Below, in pieces: positions 26,302 to 33,675 of a stretch of DNA of 45,909 nt. The number at the start of each line of letters is the position of its first letter. Within the stretch, counting starts at the first letter, position 1. This stretch comes from Acidobacteriaceae bacterium (GTDB taxonomy: Bacteria > Acidobacteriota > Terriglobia > Terriglobales > Acidobacteriaceae), in the NCBI GenBank assembly GCA_027452245.1, contig DAIDGW010000118.1, positions 1 to 45,909 of the forward strand. Reading direction: 5' to 3'. Below the pieces are notes generated by a model that saw only the letters and a list, made by a program, of their open reading frames with translations, made no database searches and had not been told where the DNA came from. The translations under genes were made by a program, and so were the position numbers.

Positions 26302-26634
26302 TCAATATTTTGGAACGCCGGCATCCACGCAGCGCGACCACGCGTCAATGCCGCCCGCCATCGATTGCACGCGCTCGAAACCGTTCTGCCGCATCCAGAA
26401 AGTCACATTCATCGAACGCACGCCGTGGTGGCAGAGCACCACAATGTGCTCGTTGGCATCCAGTTCCTGCCGCGCCCGCAGGGGAATCTGATTCATGGGA
26501 ATCAGCACCGCGCCTTCAATCCGCGCAGTTTCAAACTCCCAGGGCTCGCGCACGTCCAGCAATGTAAACTTTGCTCCGCTCTCCCGCCGGGCTTTCACAT
26601 CCTCGGGGTCGATTTCGTAATCCATCTCGCTCAT
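26302..26634 (-). CDS. Single-domain rhodanese
   Basis: A 110-residue rhodanese domain, a sulfur carrier or transferase. The CH2A/B-like segments FTLLDVREPWEFETARIEGA and AVLIPMNQIP lead to the active loop VLCHHGVRS, with the persulfide Cys; MAGGIDAWS is the usual end motif. The start ATG at 26634 overlaps the upstream hydratase stop (ATGA) and has GGAGCGGGAG before it, so I prefer it over the TTG at 26646. Lying directly before the molybdenum enzyme genes, it might help sulfurate the cofactor, since no XdhC homologue is seen; this is inference. Confidence 0.88.
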   Translation of the reverse strand: MSEMDYEIDPEDVKARRESGAKFTLLDVREPWEFETARIEGAVLIPMNQIPLRARQELDANEHIVVLCHHGVRSMNVTFWMRQNGFERVQSMAGGIDAWSRCVDAGVPKY

Positions 26635-27443
26635 CTCCCGCTCCAACGCGGCTGCCGCTTTTCCATGAATGCCTGAATGCCTTCCCGCGCATCCGCAGTG
26701 TTCTTCAACTCTTCCAGGTAAATTCTCTCCGCCCGCGCCAGCCCCTTATCGAAGTGCGTCGCATCCCACGCGTATAAAGCTCTCTTCGTATGCGCCAGCG
26801 CCGACCGGCTCAACTTCCCAAGCTCCGCGGTGGTTTCCTTCACCACGTTCGCAAGCTGATCATCGGCAACGGCGCGCGTTGCCAGTCCCATGGCTGCCGC
26901 TTCTTTCCCGCTGATTGTTTTTCCCGTGAGCACCAGTTCCGCCGCTTTCTTCTGTCCCGCAAGCATCGCCAAAGCCGTGCAGGCCACCGGTGGATAACAT
27001 CCCAGCTTGATCTCGGGAAATCCCCACTGCGCCGATTCGGTCGTGTACGCCACGTCGCAGACCATTGCCAGTTCGGCTCCGCCGCCCAGGCAATGTCCGT
27101 GAACCGCCGCGATCGTCACCTTACGCGTTCTCACCAGCGCCAGAATCACCGCGTGAAACTTCGTCAGCATCAACTCCACCTGGTCGGGAGTGTGCGCTGC
27201 CACATCCACCCCCCCCGAAAACGCCTTCCCCTCGCCCCTGATGATTACGAGGGAAACCTCAGCCTGATCCTCCAGCGCATTCAGGGACTTCGCCAACTCC
27301 CGCATCATCTGAATGTCAATCACATTCAACGGGGCATGCCGCAGCGTAATCCGCGCCACCGGAGCGCTGATCTCCACCGCGATGCGGGTCAGATCCGAAG
27401 GAACCGCCGCATTCGGACCATGTTCTGCCGCGAAAGGATTCAC
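26631..27443 (-). CDS. Enoyl-CoA hydratase/isomerase family (Dch-like)
   Basis: A 270-residue crotonase-fold protein. It has an oxyanion-hole segment GEGKAFSGGVDVAAH and the catalytic-Glu regions HGHCLGGGAELAMVCDV and WGFPEIKLGCYPPVACTAL. The HAPLNVIDIQMM start and the PEIKLGCYPPVA wording remind me of cyclohexa-1,5-dienecarbonyl-CoA hydratases rather than ordinary fatty-acid hydratases; a search must decide. The start overlaps the BoxB-like stop by 4 bp and its stop overlaps the rhodanese start, so translation is coupled on both sides. The probable substrate is an alicyclic or epoxide-derived CoA thioester. Confidence 0.85.
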   Translation of the reverse strand: MNPFAAEHGPNAAVPSDLTRIAVEISAPVARITLRHAPLNVIDIQMMRELAKSLNALEDQAEVSLVIIRGEGKAFSGGVDVAAHTPDQVELMLTKFHAVILALVRTRKVTIAAVHGHCLGGGAELAMVCDVAYTTESAQWGFPEIKLGCYPPVACTALAMLAGQKKAAELVLTGKTISGKEAAAMGLATRAVADDQLANVVKETTAELGKLSRSALAHTKRALYAWDATHFDKGLARAERIYLEELKNTADAREGIQAFMEKRQPRWSGR

Positions 27444-28615
27444 AGGTTGATCGCCGATTTCCGCACTTCGCCAATGGTCGCCAGCGGATCGCGCGCGCCC
27501 GCCTTCTCCGCTATCCAGTTCTTTTCGTTGGCGATAATTTCCAGCAGCAGCTTCTTGTCTTCTGCGCTCGGCATGTACTCGTTTAAGTGCTCTTCATAAG
27601 CGCGATCGTCGAGCGGTTCGCCCGTCTGCGCATGAAATTTCAATCCCGCCCATTTCCCAATGGCCCGGTTGAACTTGATATCCGGCGCATAGAGCTTCGG
27701 CTCACCCGCCTTCAAAGAACTATTGAAGCGTTCGATCAACCCCGCCACTTCCTGCCGGTACAGATTGCGGTTGTAATCATTCAAATCGTCCAGGTCCGGA
27801 CTGTTGTCGTTCTTCGGTTCGTCGTAACGTCCCTTGATACCCCAGACATACGCCCAGTGCGCCGAAGAAGAATGATCGGTTCCAAATAAATCGTAGGAAC
27901 TCGAAATCCACTTGTTCAGATATTTCTGGATCAGCCACGCCGGGATGATCCCCGCTTCCACGATTCTCCTAAGGCCGTCGTTGCCCGTACCCATGTGGAA
28001 TGCCTCTTCCCGCAGCATGTACGACATCGACCGTCCCAGCGGAGCGAATGCCGAGTACTTCAGCATCTGCAACTGGAATTTTCCATCGCGGTCGACGAAA
28101 TCCGTGTAGGTAAAGAAATCCATCCAGTTGTCGACATCCACATTGAACGCGCCCAGCAACCGCTTGTTCTCGAACGCCCGTCGCTCCAGCATCTTTTGCG
28201 CTTCCACTTTGCCGGAATACCCGAAGTGATCCACCAGCAGCGCGCACATCTGCCACCCGTGGCGCATCTCTTCGATCATTACCCGCGTGATCGCCCGCCG
28301 ATCCCAGTCCGTCGGCGCGTTTTCCAGCAGGTTCCGTTGCTGCTCCACGCTGGCAAATTCCGTGTCGCCCTGATAGACGATCATGTTCATCAGCGCATCG
28401 CGCATCTGCTGCGTCGGAATCTGGCGCAGGTTCTCCCACTTCCGCCGGCCCTTGTACGAGCCGAACTGGATCTCCTCGGTCTCAATCGCTCCATAGAGCG
28501 TGTCGAACTTGAATGCTTCAATGTCGTCCGTGTTGACGCCAATTTCCTTGCGCCACTCGTTGAACAATCCGATCCAATCACTAAACGTACCGATTTTTGC
28601 GACTTTTCCTGGCAT
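27440..28615 (-). CDS. BoxB/PaaA-superfamily diiron oxygenase (benzoyl-CoA 2,3-epoxidase-like)
   Basis: A 391-residue protein. Segments YQGDTEFASVEQQRNL, DFVDRDGKFQLQMLKYSAF, LREEAFHMGTGNDGLRRIVE, IQKYLNKWISSSYDLFG and IKGRYDE read closely like BoxB of aerobic benzoate degraders. Candidate iron ligands Glu86, Glu116, His119, Asp175, Glu204 and His207 keep the BoxB spacings I recall (ligands at 120, 150, 153, 211, 240 and 243). It is about 80 residues shorter than BoxB (about 473), mostly at the N-terminus. The family uses O2 to epoxidise aryl-CoA. No BoxA-type reductase lies in the window, so its electron donor is elsewhere. Confidence 0.88.
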   Translation of the reverse strand: MPGKVAKIGTFSDWIGLFNEWRKEIGVNTDDIEAFKFDTLYGAIETEEIQFGSYKGRRKWENLRQIPTQQMRDALMNMIVYQGDTEFASVEQQRNLLENAPTDWDRRAITRVMIEEMRHGWQMCALLVDHFGYSGKVEAQKMLERRAFENKRLLGAFNVDVDNWMDFFTYTDFVDRDGKFQLQMLKYSAFAPLGRSMSYMLREEAFHMGTGNDGLRRIVEAGIIPAWLIQKYLNKWISSSYDLFGTDHSSSAHWAYVWGIKGRYDEPKNDNSPDLDDLNDYNRNLYRQEVAGLIERFNSSLKAGEPKLYAPDIKFNRAIGKWAGLKFHAQTGEPLDDRAYEEHLNEYMPSAEDKKLLLEIIANEKNWIAEKAGARDPLATIGEVRKSAINL

Positions 28616-28728
28616 ATGAATCTCCGAATTCTGTAATCCTCAAGCGCAAGGTTCAACGCCCGTCAATCTGTGCACCTCACGATGCTTGCTTCTTTTGCAA
28701 CCACAAACGCGCACCGGGCGCGCCATCC

Positions 28729-30195
28729 TTACCCCATGTTCAACCAAACCGTCTTCACTTCCGTGTAATGCTCCAGTGCATTCGCGCCCAACTCGCGGCC
28801 GAATCCGCTGCTCTTGGATCCACCAAACGGAAGCGATGCATCCATCAACCCATATGTATTGATCCACACCGTTCCCGCTTTCAAACGTCGCGAGACCATA
28901 TGGACTTTCTTCACATCGCGCGTCCACACCGCCGCGGCCAGCCCGTATGGATTGCTGTTGGCCCGCTCAATCACTTCATCGATATCGTCAAACGTCAGCA
29001 CCGACAGCACCGGACCGAAAATTTCTTCCCGCGCGATCTTCATGTCATTGTTCACGTCGCCGAACACCGTCGGCTCCAGGAAAAATCCCTTGTCTCCGTT
29101 GACCGCCACGCGCTTGCCGCCGGCCATCAACTTCGCGCCTTCGCTCTTCCCTGCTTCGATGTAGCCCAGCACGGTCTGCATCTGTTCCTGGCTGACGATT
29201 GCTCCCAGCCGTGTCTTCGGATCCAGCGGATCCCCCGGACGCATCTTGCTCACGCGCCCCAGCAGCTTCTCCGTGAACTCGTCTTTGCTTTTGCTCTCCA
29301 GGAAAAGTCTCGATCCCGCATTGCAAACTTCTCCCTTGCCGTAAAAGATTCCGTTGATCGCGCCCTTCACCGCGCCATCGATGTCGGAATCGGCGAACAC
29401 GATATTCGGGGATTTCCCTCCCAGCTCCAGCGTGATCCGCTTCAGCGTGTCCGACGCGCCGCGCATGATCTCCTTACCCACCGAGGTTGATCCCGTAAAC
29501 GCGATCTTGTCGATCCCCGGATGCGCCACGATCGCCTTCCCCGCTTCGGGCCCTCCCGTCAGGACGTTCACCACTCCCGCCGGAAATCCCGCTTCAACCG
29601 TCAGCTCACCGAAACGCAGCGTCGTCAGCGGAGTCTGCTCGGCTGGTTTCAGCACCACGGTATTCCCGCACGCCAGCGCCGGACCAAGCTTCCACGACGC
29701 CAGCAACAGCGGAAAATTCCACGGCACAATCAGCCCCACCACTCCCACCGGCTCGCGCAACGTATACGTGAATGCCGTCTCGAACGTGTTGACCGTCTCG
29801 CCGTGGATCTTCGTCGCCCATCCCGCGTAATACCGCAGAACGTCGACCACCATCGGCATATCCACATAGCGCGACTCGAAAATCGGCTTGCCGTTGTCGA
29901 TTGTCTCCAGTTCAGCCAGTTCGTCGATATTTCTTTCCACCAGGTCGGCGAGTTTCCAGATCAGCCGTCCGCGCTCGCTTGACGACATCTTGCGCCACAA
30001 GCCGTTGCGATCTTCGAAAGCTTTTCGTGCTGCACTCACGGCGGCATCCACATCCGCTCGCGACGCCTCCGCAATCTGCGTCAACACCTCGCCCGTCGCG
30101 GGATTCGTCGTCTCAAACTTCTTCCCACCATCCACCCACTGACCATCGATCAGTAGCCGTCCGGGCTCGATTTTCACTTTGCTCGCTGCCAGCAT
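28729..30195 (-). CDS. NAD(P)-dependent aldehyde dehydrogenase
   Basis: A 488-residue ALDH-superfamily enzyme. VVGLIVPWNFPLLLASWK, LKPAEQTPLTTL, IAFTGSTSVGKEI, the general-base Glu in TLELGGKSPNIVF, the catalytic Cys near residue 291 in GEVCNAGSRLF, EEIFGPVLSVLTF and PFGGSKSSGFGREL are all present. It resembles the betaine-aldehyde/general ALDH group more than BoxD or PaaZ. In this operon it probably oxidises a ring-cleavage aldehyde; which one cannot be read from sequence. A hairpin separates it from the upstream hydratase gene, and a 113-bp spacer from the BoxB-like gene. Confidence 0.92.
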   Translation of the reverse strand: MLAASKVKIEPGRLLIDGQWVDGGKKFETTNPATGEVLTQIAEASRADVDAAVSAARKAFEDRNGLWRKMSSSERGRLIWKLADLVERNIDELAELETIDNGKPIFESRYVDMPMVVDVLRYYAGWATKIHGETVNTFETAFTYTLREPVGVVGLIVPWNFPLLLASWKLGPALACGNTVVLKPAEQTPLTTLRFGELTVEAGFPAGVVNVLTGGPEAGKAIVAHPGIDKIAFTGSTSVGKEIMRGASDTLKRITLELGGKSPNIVFADSDIDGAVKGAINGIFYGKGEVCNAGSRLFLESKSKDEFTEKLLGRVSKMRPGDPLDPKTRLGAIVSQEQMQTVLGYIEAGKSEGAKLMAGGKRVAVNGDKGFFLEPTVFGDVNNDMKIAREEIFGPVLSVLTFDDIDEVIERANSNPYGLAAAVWTRDVKKVHMVSRRLKAGTVWINTYGLMDASLPFGGSKSSGFGRELGANALEHYTEVKTVWLNMG

Positions 30196-30230
30196 TCTTT
30201 CTCAACCTCGGCTTTCAACTCTGGGATTAC

Positions 30231-30261
30231 CCCATGTCTCGCCCAATTTGCGAGACATGGG
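30231..30261. repeat. Perfect 12-bp intercistronic hairpin inside the aromatic-CoA operon
   Basis: CCCATGTCTCGC (30231-30242) and GCGAGACATGGG (30250-30261) pair perfectly around CCAATTT; a bulged extension is possible. It starts 10 bp after the hydratase stop (minus strand) and has no T-run. It may protect the upstream transcript end or be a REP-like palindrome. Confidence 0.65.
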
Positions 30262-30271
30262 AATCCGCCAC

Positions 30272-31093
30272 CTACTTCGCCTTAAACGCAGCCGGACGCT
30301 TATCCACATAAGCCGCCAGCCCTTCTTTCGCATCCTCGCTCTGGAACAGCAGTTGCTGGTTCTCGCGTTCCACAGCCAGGGCCGATTCCATCGGAATCTC
30401 CCAGCCGGTCTGCACCGCCCGCTTGATCCGTCCCACAGCTTTGGCCGCTTTGTTCGGCGGACAGAACTGCTTCGCGTACTCCATGACGTTCTCCATGAAG
30501 TTTTCGCGATCGTAGATATCGTTCACGATCCCGAGTTCCTGCGCTTCTTCGAACGAGAACGTATTGCCGGTCACCATCAGCTCGATTGCCTTGCTCTTGC
30601 CCACCAGGCGCGACAGCCGCTGTGTTCCGCCCGTTCCCGGCAGCACGCCCAGGTTCACTTCCGGCAGTCCAATCTTGCCCGCGTCCTTGCGCGCAATGCG
30701 GATATCGGCCGCCATAGCAATCTCCAGTCCTCCGCCCACGCAGTGCCCATTAATGGCCGCCACCACCAGCTTCGGCGTGTGCTCCAGCCGCAGCAGCATC
30801 TCGTTCGCGTGCAGGCAAAAGTAATACTTGAACGTCGGATCGACGCTCGACAGCATCTTGATATTCGCGCCCGCCGAGAAAAATTTATCCCCCGCGCCCG
30901 TCAGCACGATCACATAGACGTTGTTATCCATGCGCGCCTTCAGGATCGCTTCGTCCAGTTGCCGGTTCATCTCGTAGGTGTAGGTGTTCGCTGGTGGATC
31001 GCACATCTCGATCACCGCGACTCCGCCGTCGGTACGGTAGTTGACCAGTTGTTTGGTGGTTTCGCCGGTTGCCGGCTGCATCGTAGTCGCCAT
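30272..31093 (-). CDS. Enoyl-CoA hydratase (crotonase family)
   Basis: A 273-residue crotonase-fold enzyme. Motifs: GAGDKFFSAGANIKML (oxyanion hole), INGHCVGGGLEIAMAADI with the first catalytic Glu, and GLPEVNLGVLPGTGGTQRL with the second. It should hydrate trans-2-enoyl-CoA or a related ring-derived acyl-CoA. It is the second gene of the TetR-headed operon, 54 bp after the regulator, and differs clearly from the Dch-like hydratase further down, so the two probably act at different steps. Confidence 0.9.
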   Translation of the reverse strand: MATTMQPATGETTKQLVNYRTDGGVAVIEMCDPPANTYTYEMNRQLDEAILKARMDNNVYVIVLTGAGDKFFSAGANIKMLSSVDPTFKYYFCLHANEMLLRLEHTPKLVVAAINGHCVGGGLEIAMAADIRIARKDAGKIGLPEVNLGVLPGTGGTQRLSRLVGKSKAIELMVTGNTFSFEEAQELGIVNDIYDRENFMENVMEYAKQFCPPNKAAKAVGRIKRAVQTGWEIPMESALAVERENQQLLFQSEDAKEGLAAYVDKRPAAFKAK

Positions 31094-31147
31094 ATCAAAG
31101 CTCCTTCATTCTCAGAATTCTGCCAAAATTTCAAAACCTGAATTCGT

Positions 31148-31795
31148 CTACCGCCGCGCTTTCCCGCTCATCACACCCCGCAGGAAAATGTCTCCCATCT
31201 CCCGCGCCAGAGGCTCCGGATCCCCATCCACCCGCGGGTTGTGCCAGGTATAGATCCAGTTCATCATGCCGAACAGGCTCAGCACCGCGATCCGCGTGGG
31301 AAACTCCAGCCCGCGCTTCTCTTTCAATTCGTCGAGCAGCTTCACGCAAATGCGGTAATACTCGCGCTTGATCGCCGCTAACTCGGTGGCAAAGCCGTTC
31401 TTCAACACTTCCGCCTCGTGAGTCAGGACTTTCATCGCTTGCCGGTTGGCCAGAAAATATTCCAGATGGTTCAGGATGAAGATGCGGACCTTCTGTTCGG
31501 GGTCGGCCACATCTTCCAGTCGCGCCTTCAGCCGCTGCACGATCGTGCTGAACGTGTGTTTCTGGATCAGGAACAGCAGCCGCTCTTTGGATTCGAAATA
31601 GTAATAAAGGCCGGCCAGCGACATGCCGCTGGCGCGCGACAGGTCGCGCATCGAGGCGCCTTCATATCCTTTTTCGCAGAAAACTTCCGTGGCGTGATCG
31701 AGGATTTCGGCTAAACGCCTGTCGTAGCGGCCGGTGGCCGCCGCCGCGCGGCGATGCCGCTCGGAAATTCGCGTTGCCGTGCTGGGACTCCCCAT
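31148..31795 (-). CDS. TetR-family regulator heading the aromatic-CoA operon
   Basis: A 215-residue regulator. The TetR helix-turn-helix spans residues about 28-72 (ILDHATEVFCEKGYEGASMR, DLSRASGMSLAGLYYYFESK), followed by a helical ligand domain. The sequence style (CEKGYEGASMRDLSRASGMS) is that of TetR regulators controlling acyl-CoA catabolism, whose ligands are often CoA thioesters. As first gene of the operon with a palindrome over its own start site, it is probably autoregulatory and controls all ten genes. AAGGA lies just before the ATG. Confidence 0.92.
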   Translation of the reverse strand: MGSPSTATRISERHRRAAAATGRYDRRLAEILDHATEVFCEKGYEGASMRDLSRASGMSLAGLYYYFESKERLLFLIQKHTFSTIVQRLKARLEDVADPEQKVRIFILNHLEYFLANRQAMKVLTHEAEVLKNGFATELAAIKREYYRICVKLLDELKEKRGLEFPTRIAVLSLFGMMNWIYTWHNPRVDGDPEPLAREMGDIFLRGVMSGKARR

Positions 31796-31816
31796 AGTCC
31801 TTAAGGCGAGCAGGTA

Positions 31817-31836
31817 ATTCGAACGTTCGTTCGAAT
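31817..31836. promoter_or_regulatory. TetR operator candidate
   Basis: The 20-bp inverted repeat ATTCGAAC-GTTC-GTTCGAAT is perfect, with 8-bp arms. It lies just downstream of the -10, over the predicted transcription start, 21 bp before the TetR gene. The position is ideal for repression. Confidence 0.75.
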
Positions 31837-31839
31837 CTC

Positions 31840-31869
31840 AGTATACCCCGCCTGTGATTGAAATCACAA
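31840..31869 (-). promoter_or_regulatory. Promoter of the TetR/aromatic-CoA operon
   Basis: On the minus strand TTGTGA (31869-31864) and TATACT (31845-31840) are separated by 18 bp. The -10 is one base from consensus. The expected start falls near 31833, inside the palindrome. Confidence 0.65.
31853..31868. promoter_or_regulatory. CRP/FNR-like site TGTGA-N6-TCACA
   Basis: TGTGATTGAAATCACA is a perfect TGTGA-N6-TCACA, the E. coli CRP consensus; it is also close to FNR-type TTGAT-N4-ATCAA. It overlaps the -35 box, so the bound factor could repress or could replace the -35 contact. The regulator is unknown. Confidence 0.55.
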
Positions 31870-31898
31870 GGTTCGAAAGGCTAGGTTTTCCACAGCCT

Positions 31899-32729
31899 TT
31901 ACGGTTGGCTCTGCCCGGAACTCGTCTCTGGACTGGAAGGAACAGCGTCCCGCTGCACGAAAAGAACTCGCTTTATCTGATTGCGATCGAAATGCTGATC
32001 GTTGCCGCCAACCCGAATAACGACATCCATACCGGACACCGAAACCAGGTCTCCGCTCACCACCGATCCGTCCCGCAGCTCTACTGTGTCGTGAGCCGAC
32101 GTGCCGAGTTCAAAACTGATGCTGCCGCCGGAGCTATCGTCTGGACCAATTTCGAACGGGAAGGTGCCCCTGTTGAATCCTTCTTTGCTGAATTCGAGAG
32201 TGTGTTTCCCCACCGCAGCCTGCACGATCTTCGGAGTCGTACCCACCTCGATCCCGTCCAACTTCGCCGTGGCGCCCTGCGGAACCGTGTTTACGGTGAT
32301 CGACACCATCTTGGGGGGAGCCAGTGGGCTCAGTTCCTTCGGCAAGTATTTGGCACTAACGCTCAGAGAGGCGGGTTGTCCCGAGGATGCGACCGTAGTC
32401 TGAAATTTGATTCTCTCGCCTGGCCCCACGTTGCTGATAGCAATTACCGCCTCCCCGATGCGCACCTTGTTCTTATCGAATAGATAGAGCGCGAAGTTCG
32501 CATTCGAGATCCGCTTGCTCCATAGATTCTCGGCGGTCGTGTCGATCATGTATGTTCGCTCGGCTGCCAGTGATCCCACTTCCTTGAACCTGCCGAACGA
32601 GAATCGAACTATTGGAGATCCCTGCTCTGGCCAGACCAGAACCTGAAATGGTGTATCTTTCCCCAGCGCATCGGCTGCAAACGCCAATATGCCTGAGAGA
32701 ACAACAAGGAGGGATAGGACTTTTTTCAT
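31899..32729 (-). CDS. Exported PEGA-domain protein (paralogue 1)
   Basis: A 276-residue protein. The ATG at 32729 gives a clean signal peptide (KKVLSLLVVLSGILAFAADALG); the frame extends to 32768 but the extra 13 residues spoil it. After an Ig-like N-terminal region comes a PEGA domain (NTVPQGATAKLDGIEVGTTP, AVGKHTLEFSKEGF). The C-terminal segment DTVELRDGSVVSGDLVSVSG, then IRVGGNDQHFDR, looks like a small Sm-like beta barrel. PEGA domains are surface or periplasmic beta modules of unknown role. It shares the whole layout with the next gene upstream, so this is a tandem duplication. Confidence 0.78.
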   Translation of the reverse strand: MKKVLSLLVVLSGILAFAADALGKDTPFQVLVWPEQGSPIVRFSFGRFKEVGSLAAERTYMIDTTAENLWSKRISNANFALYLFDKNKVRIGEAVIAISNVGPGERIKFQTTVASSGQPASLSVSAKYLPKELSPLAPPKMVSITVNTVPQGATAKLDGIEVGTTPKIVQAAVGKHTLEFSKEGFNRGTFPFEIGPDDSSGGSISFELGTSAHDTVELRDGSVVSGDLVSVSGMDVVIRVGGNDQHFDRNQIKRVLFVQRDAVPSSPETSSGQSQP

Positions 32730-32816
32730 CGCGCGGTGAGTTTTAGCACAGTCTTTAGGCCGGCGCAACGAAAGACTACCTTCTTATATCCCCTATCGCA
32801 TGGACGCAGAAAGCCA

Positions 32817-33629
32817 CTATGGTCGGCGAGGTTTCTCTGCAGCTGGCGCTGGGGAAACCGGTTGAGAAATTGAAACCTCGCGCTGCACAAGGATAAGCTT
32901 TTTGACCATATTTCGGTCGTATGTCTGGTCCTTGCCGTCCACCCGTACATTGACTTGCGTCAGCGACATCGAGATCACATCTCCCTCAATGACGCTTCCA
33001 TCTCGAAGTTCAATGGTGTCTTGCGACAACCCGCCTAACTCAATGCTGACACTGCCTCCAGGTAACTCGTCGGCAGCGACATCAAGCGACGTACCGCCAG
33101 GCGCATATCCTTCCTTCACAAGCTTCAGCTGATGCGTGCCAACGGTAAACCGTACCACCACTGGAGTCATTCCGGCATCCACGCCATCCACTTTCAGACT
33201 GGCTCCGGACGGAACTGAAATGACCTTAAGCGGAATAGTTTTGGGGCCGAGCATGTCCGTCTTCGCGGAGATCGCAAGACTTGCCGGTATCCCCATCGCA
33301 TAGAAAGAAAATTGCGTCTTCACCAACTGCCCAGGATCGAGATCCGAAACTTGAAGCAATCCCTGGCCGATCCGGGCCTTCGCCTTGTCGAACATGTACA
33401 CTGTAAAAGCCACTCGCGGAATCGGTTTGTTCGTGATGTTCTGTAACGTCACTTCGGCAAGGAACGACTGTTGCCCCTCATAACTTCCTTGAGCGCGAAA
33501 CTTCTCAAACGTTACTTTAAGTGCCGGCTTATCTGGTGGCCACGTGAGCGTAATGGCCGGCTCGGACTTGGAAAACATTGGAACACAGCCACACCACAGC
33601 GCTAAAATCCCCAAAATAAGTTTCTTCAT
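32817..33629 (-). CDS. Exported PEGA-domain protein (paralogue 2)
   Basis: A 270-residue protein with the same order of parts as its neighbour: signal peptide (KKLILGILALWCGCVPMFS), N-terminal beta region with VYMFDKAKARIGQGLLQVSD, PEGA domain (ISVPSGASLKVDGVDAGMTP, VGTHQLKLVKEGYAPG), and a C-terminal DTIELRDGSVIEGDVISMS block with DGKDQTYDRNMVKKLILVQR. Cys residues near position 13-15 could make it a lipoprotein, but the lipobox is poor. The two genes lie 87 bp apart on the same strand. Function unknown. Confidence 0.75.
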   Translation of the reverse strand: MKKLILGILALWCGCVPMFSKSEPAITLTWPPDKPALKVTFEKFRAQGSYEGQQSFLAEVTLQNITNKPIPRVAFTVYMFDKAKARIGQGLLQVSDLDPGQLVKTQFSFYAMGIPASLAISAKTDMLGPKTIPLKVISVPSGASLKVDGVDAGMTPVVVRFTVGTHQLKLVKEGYAPGGTSLDVAADELPGGSVSIELGGLSQDTIELRDGSVIEGDVISMSLTQVNVRVDGKDQTYDRNMVKKLILVQREVSISQPVSPAPAAEKPRRP

Positions 33630-33675
33630 TTCGGTGCAGTTGTAGCACAGCGATAGACAGTGTGCAATTCCTCAC

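Noticed and set aside
26302-26646. TTG start for the rhodanese at 26646
   Set aside because: The ATG at 26634 overlaps the upstream stop as ATGA and has a GGAG-rich sequence before it.
21258-31795. Complete box or paa pathway
   Set aside because: BoxA, BoxC, PaaZ, PaaB-E and a CoA ligase are not in the window, so the operon cannot be named box or paa.
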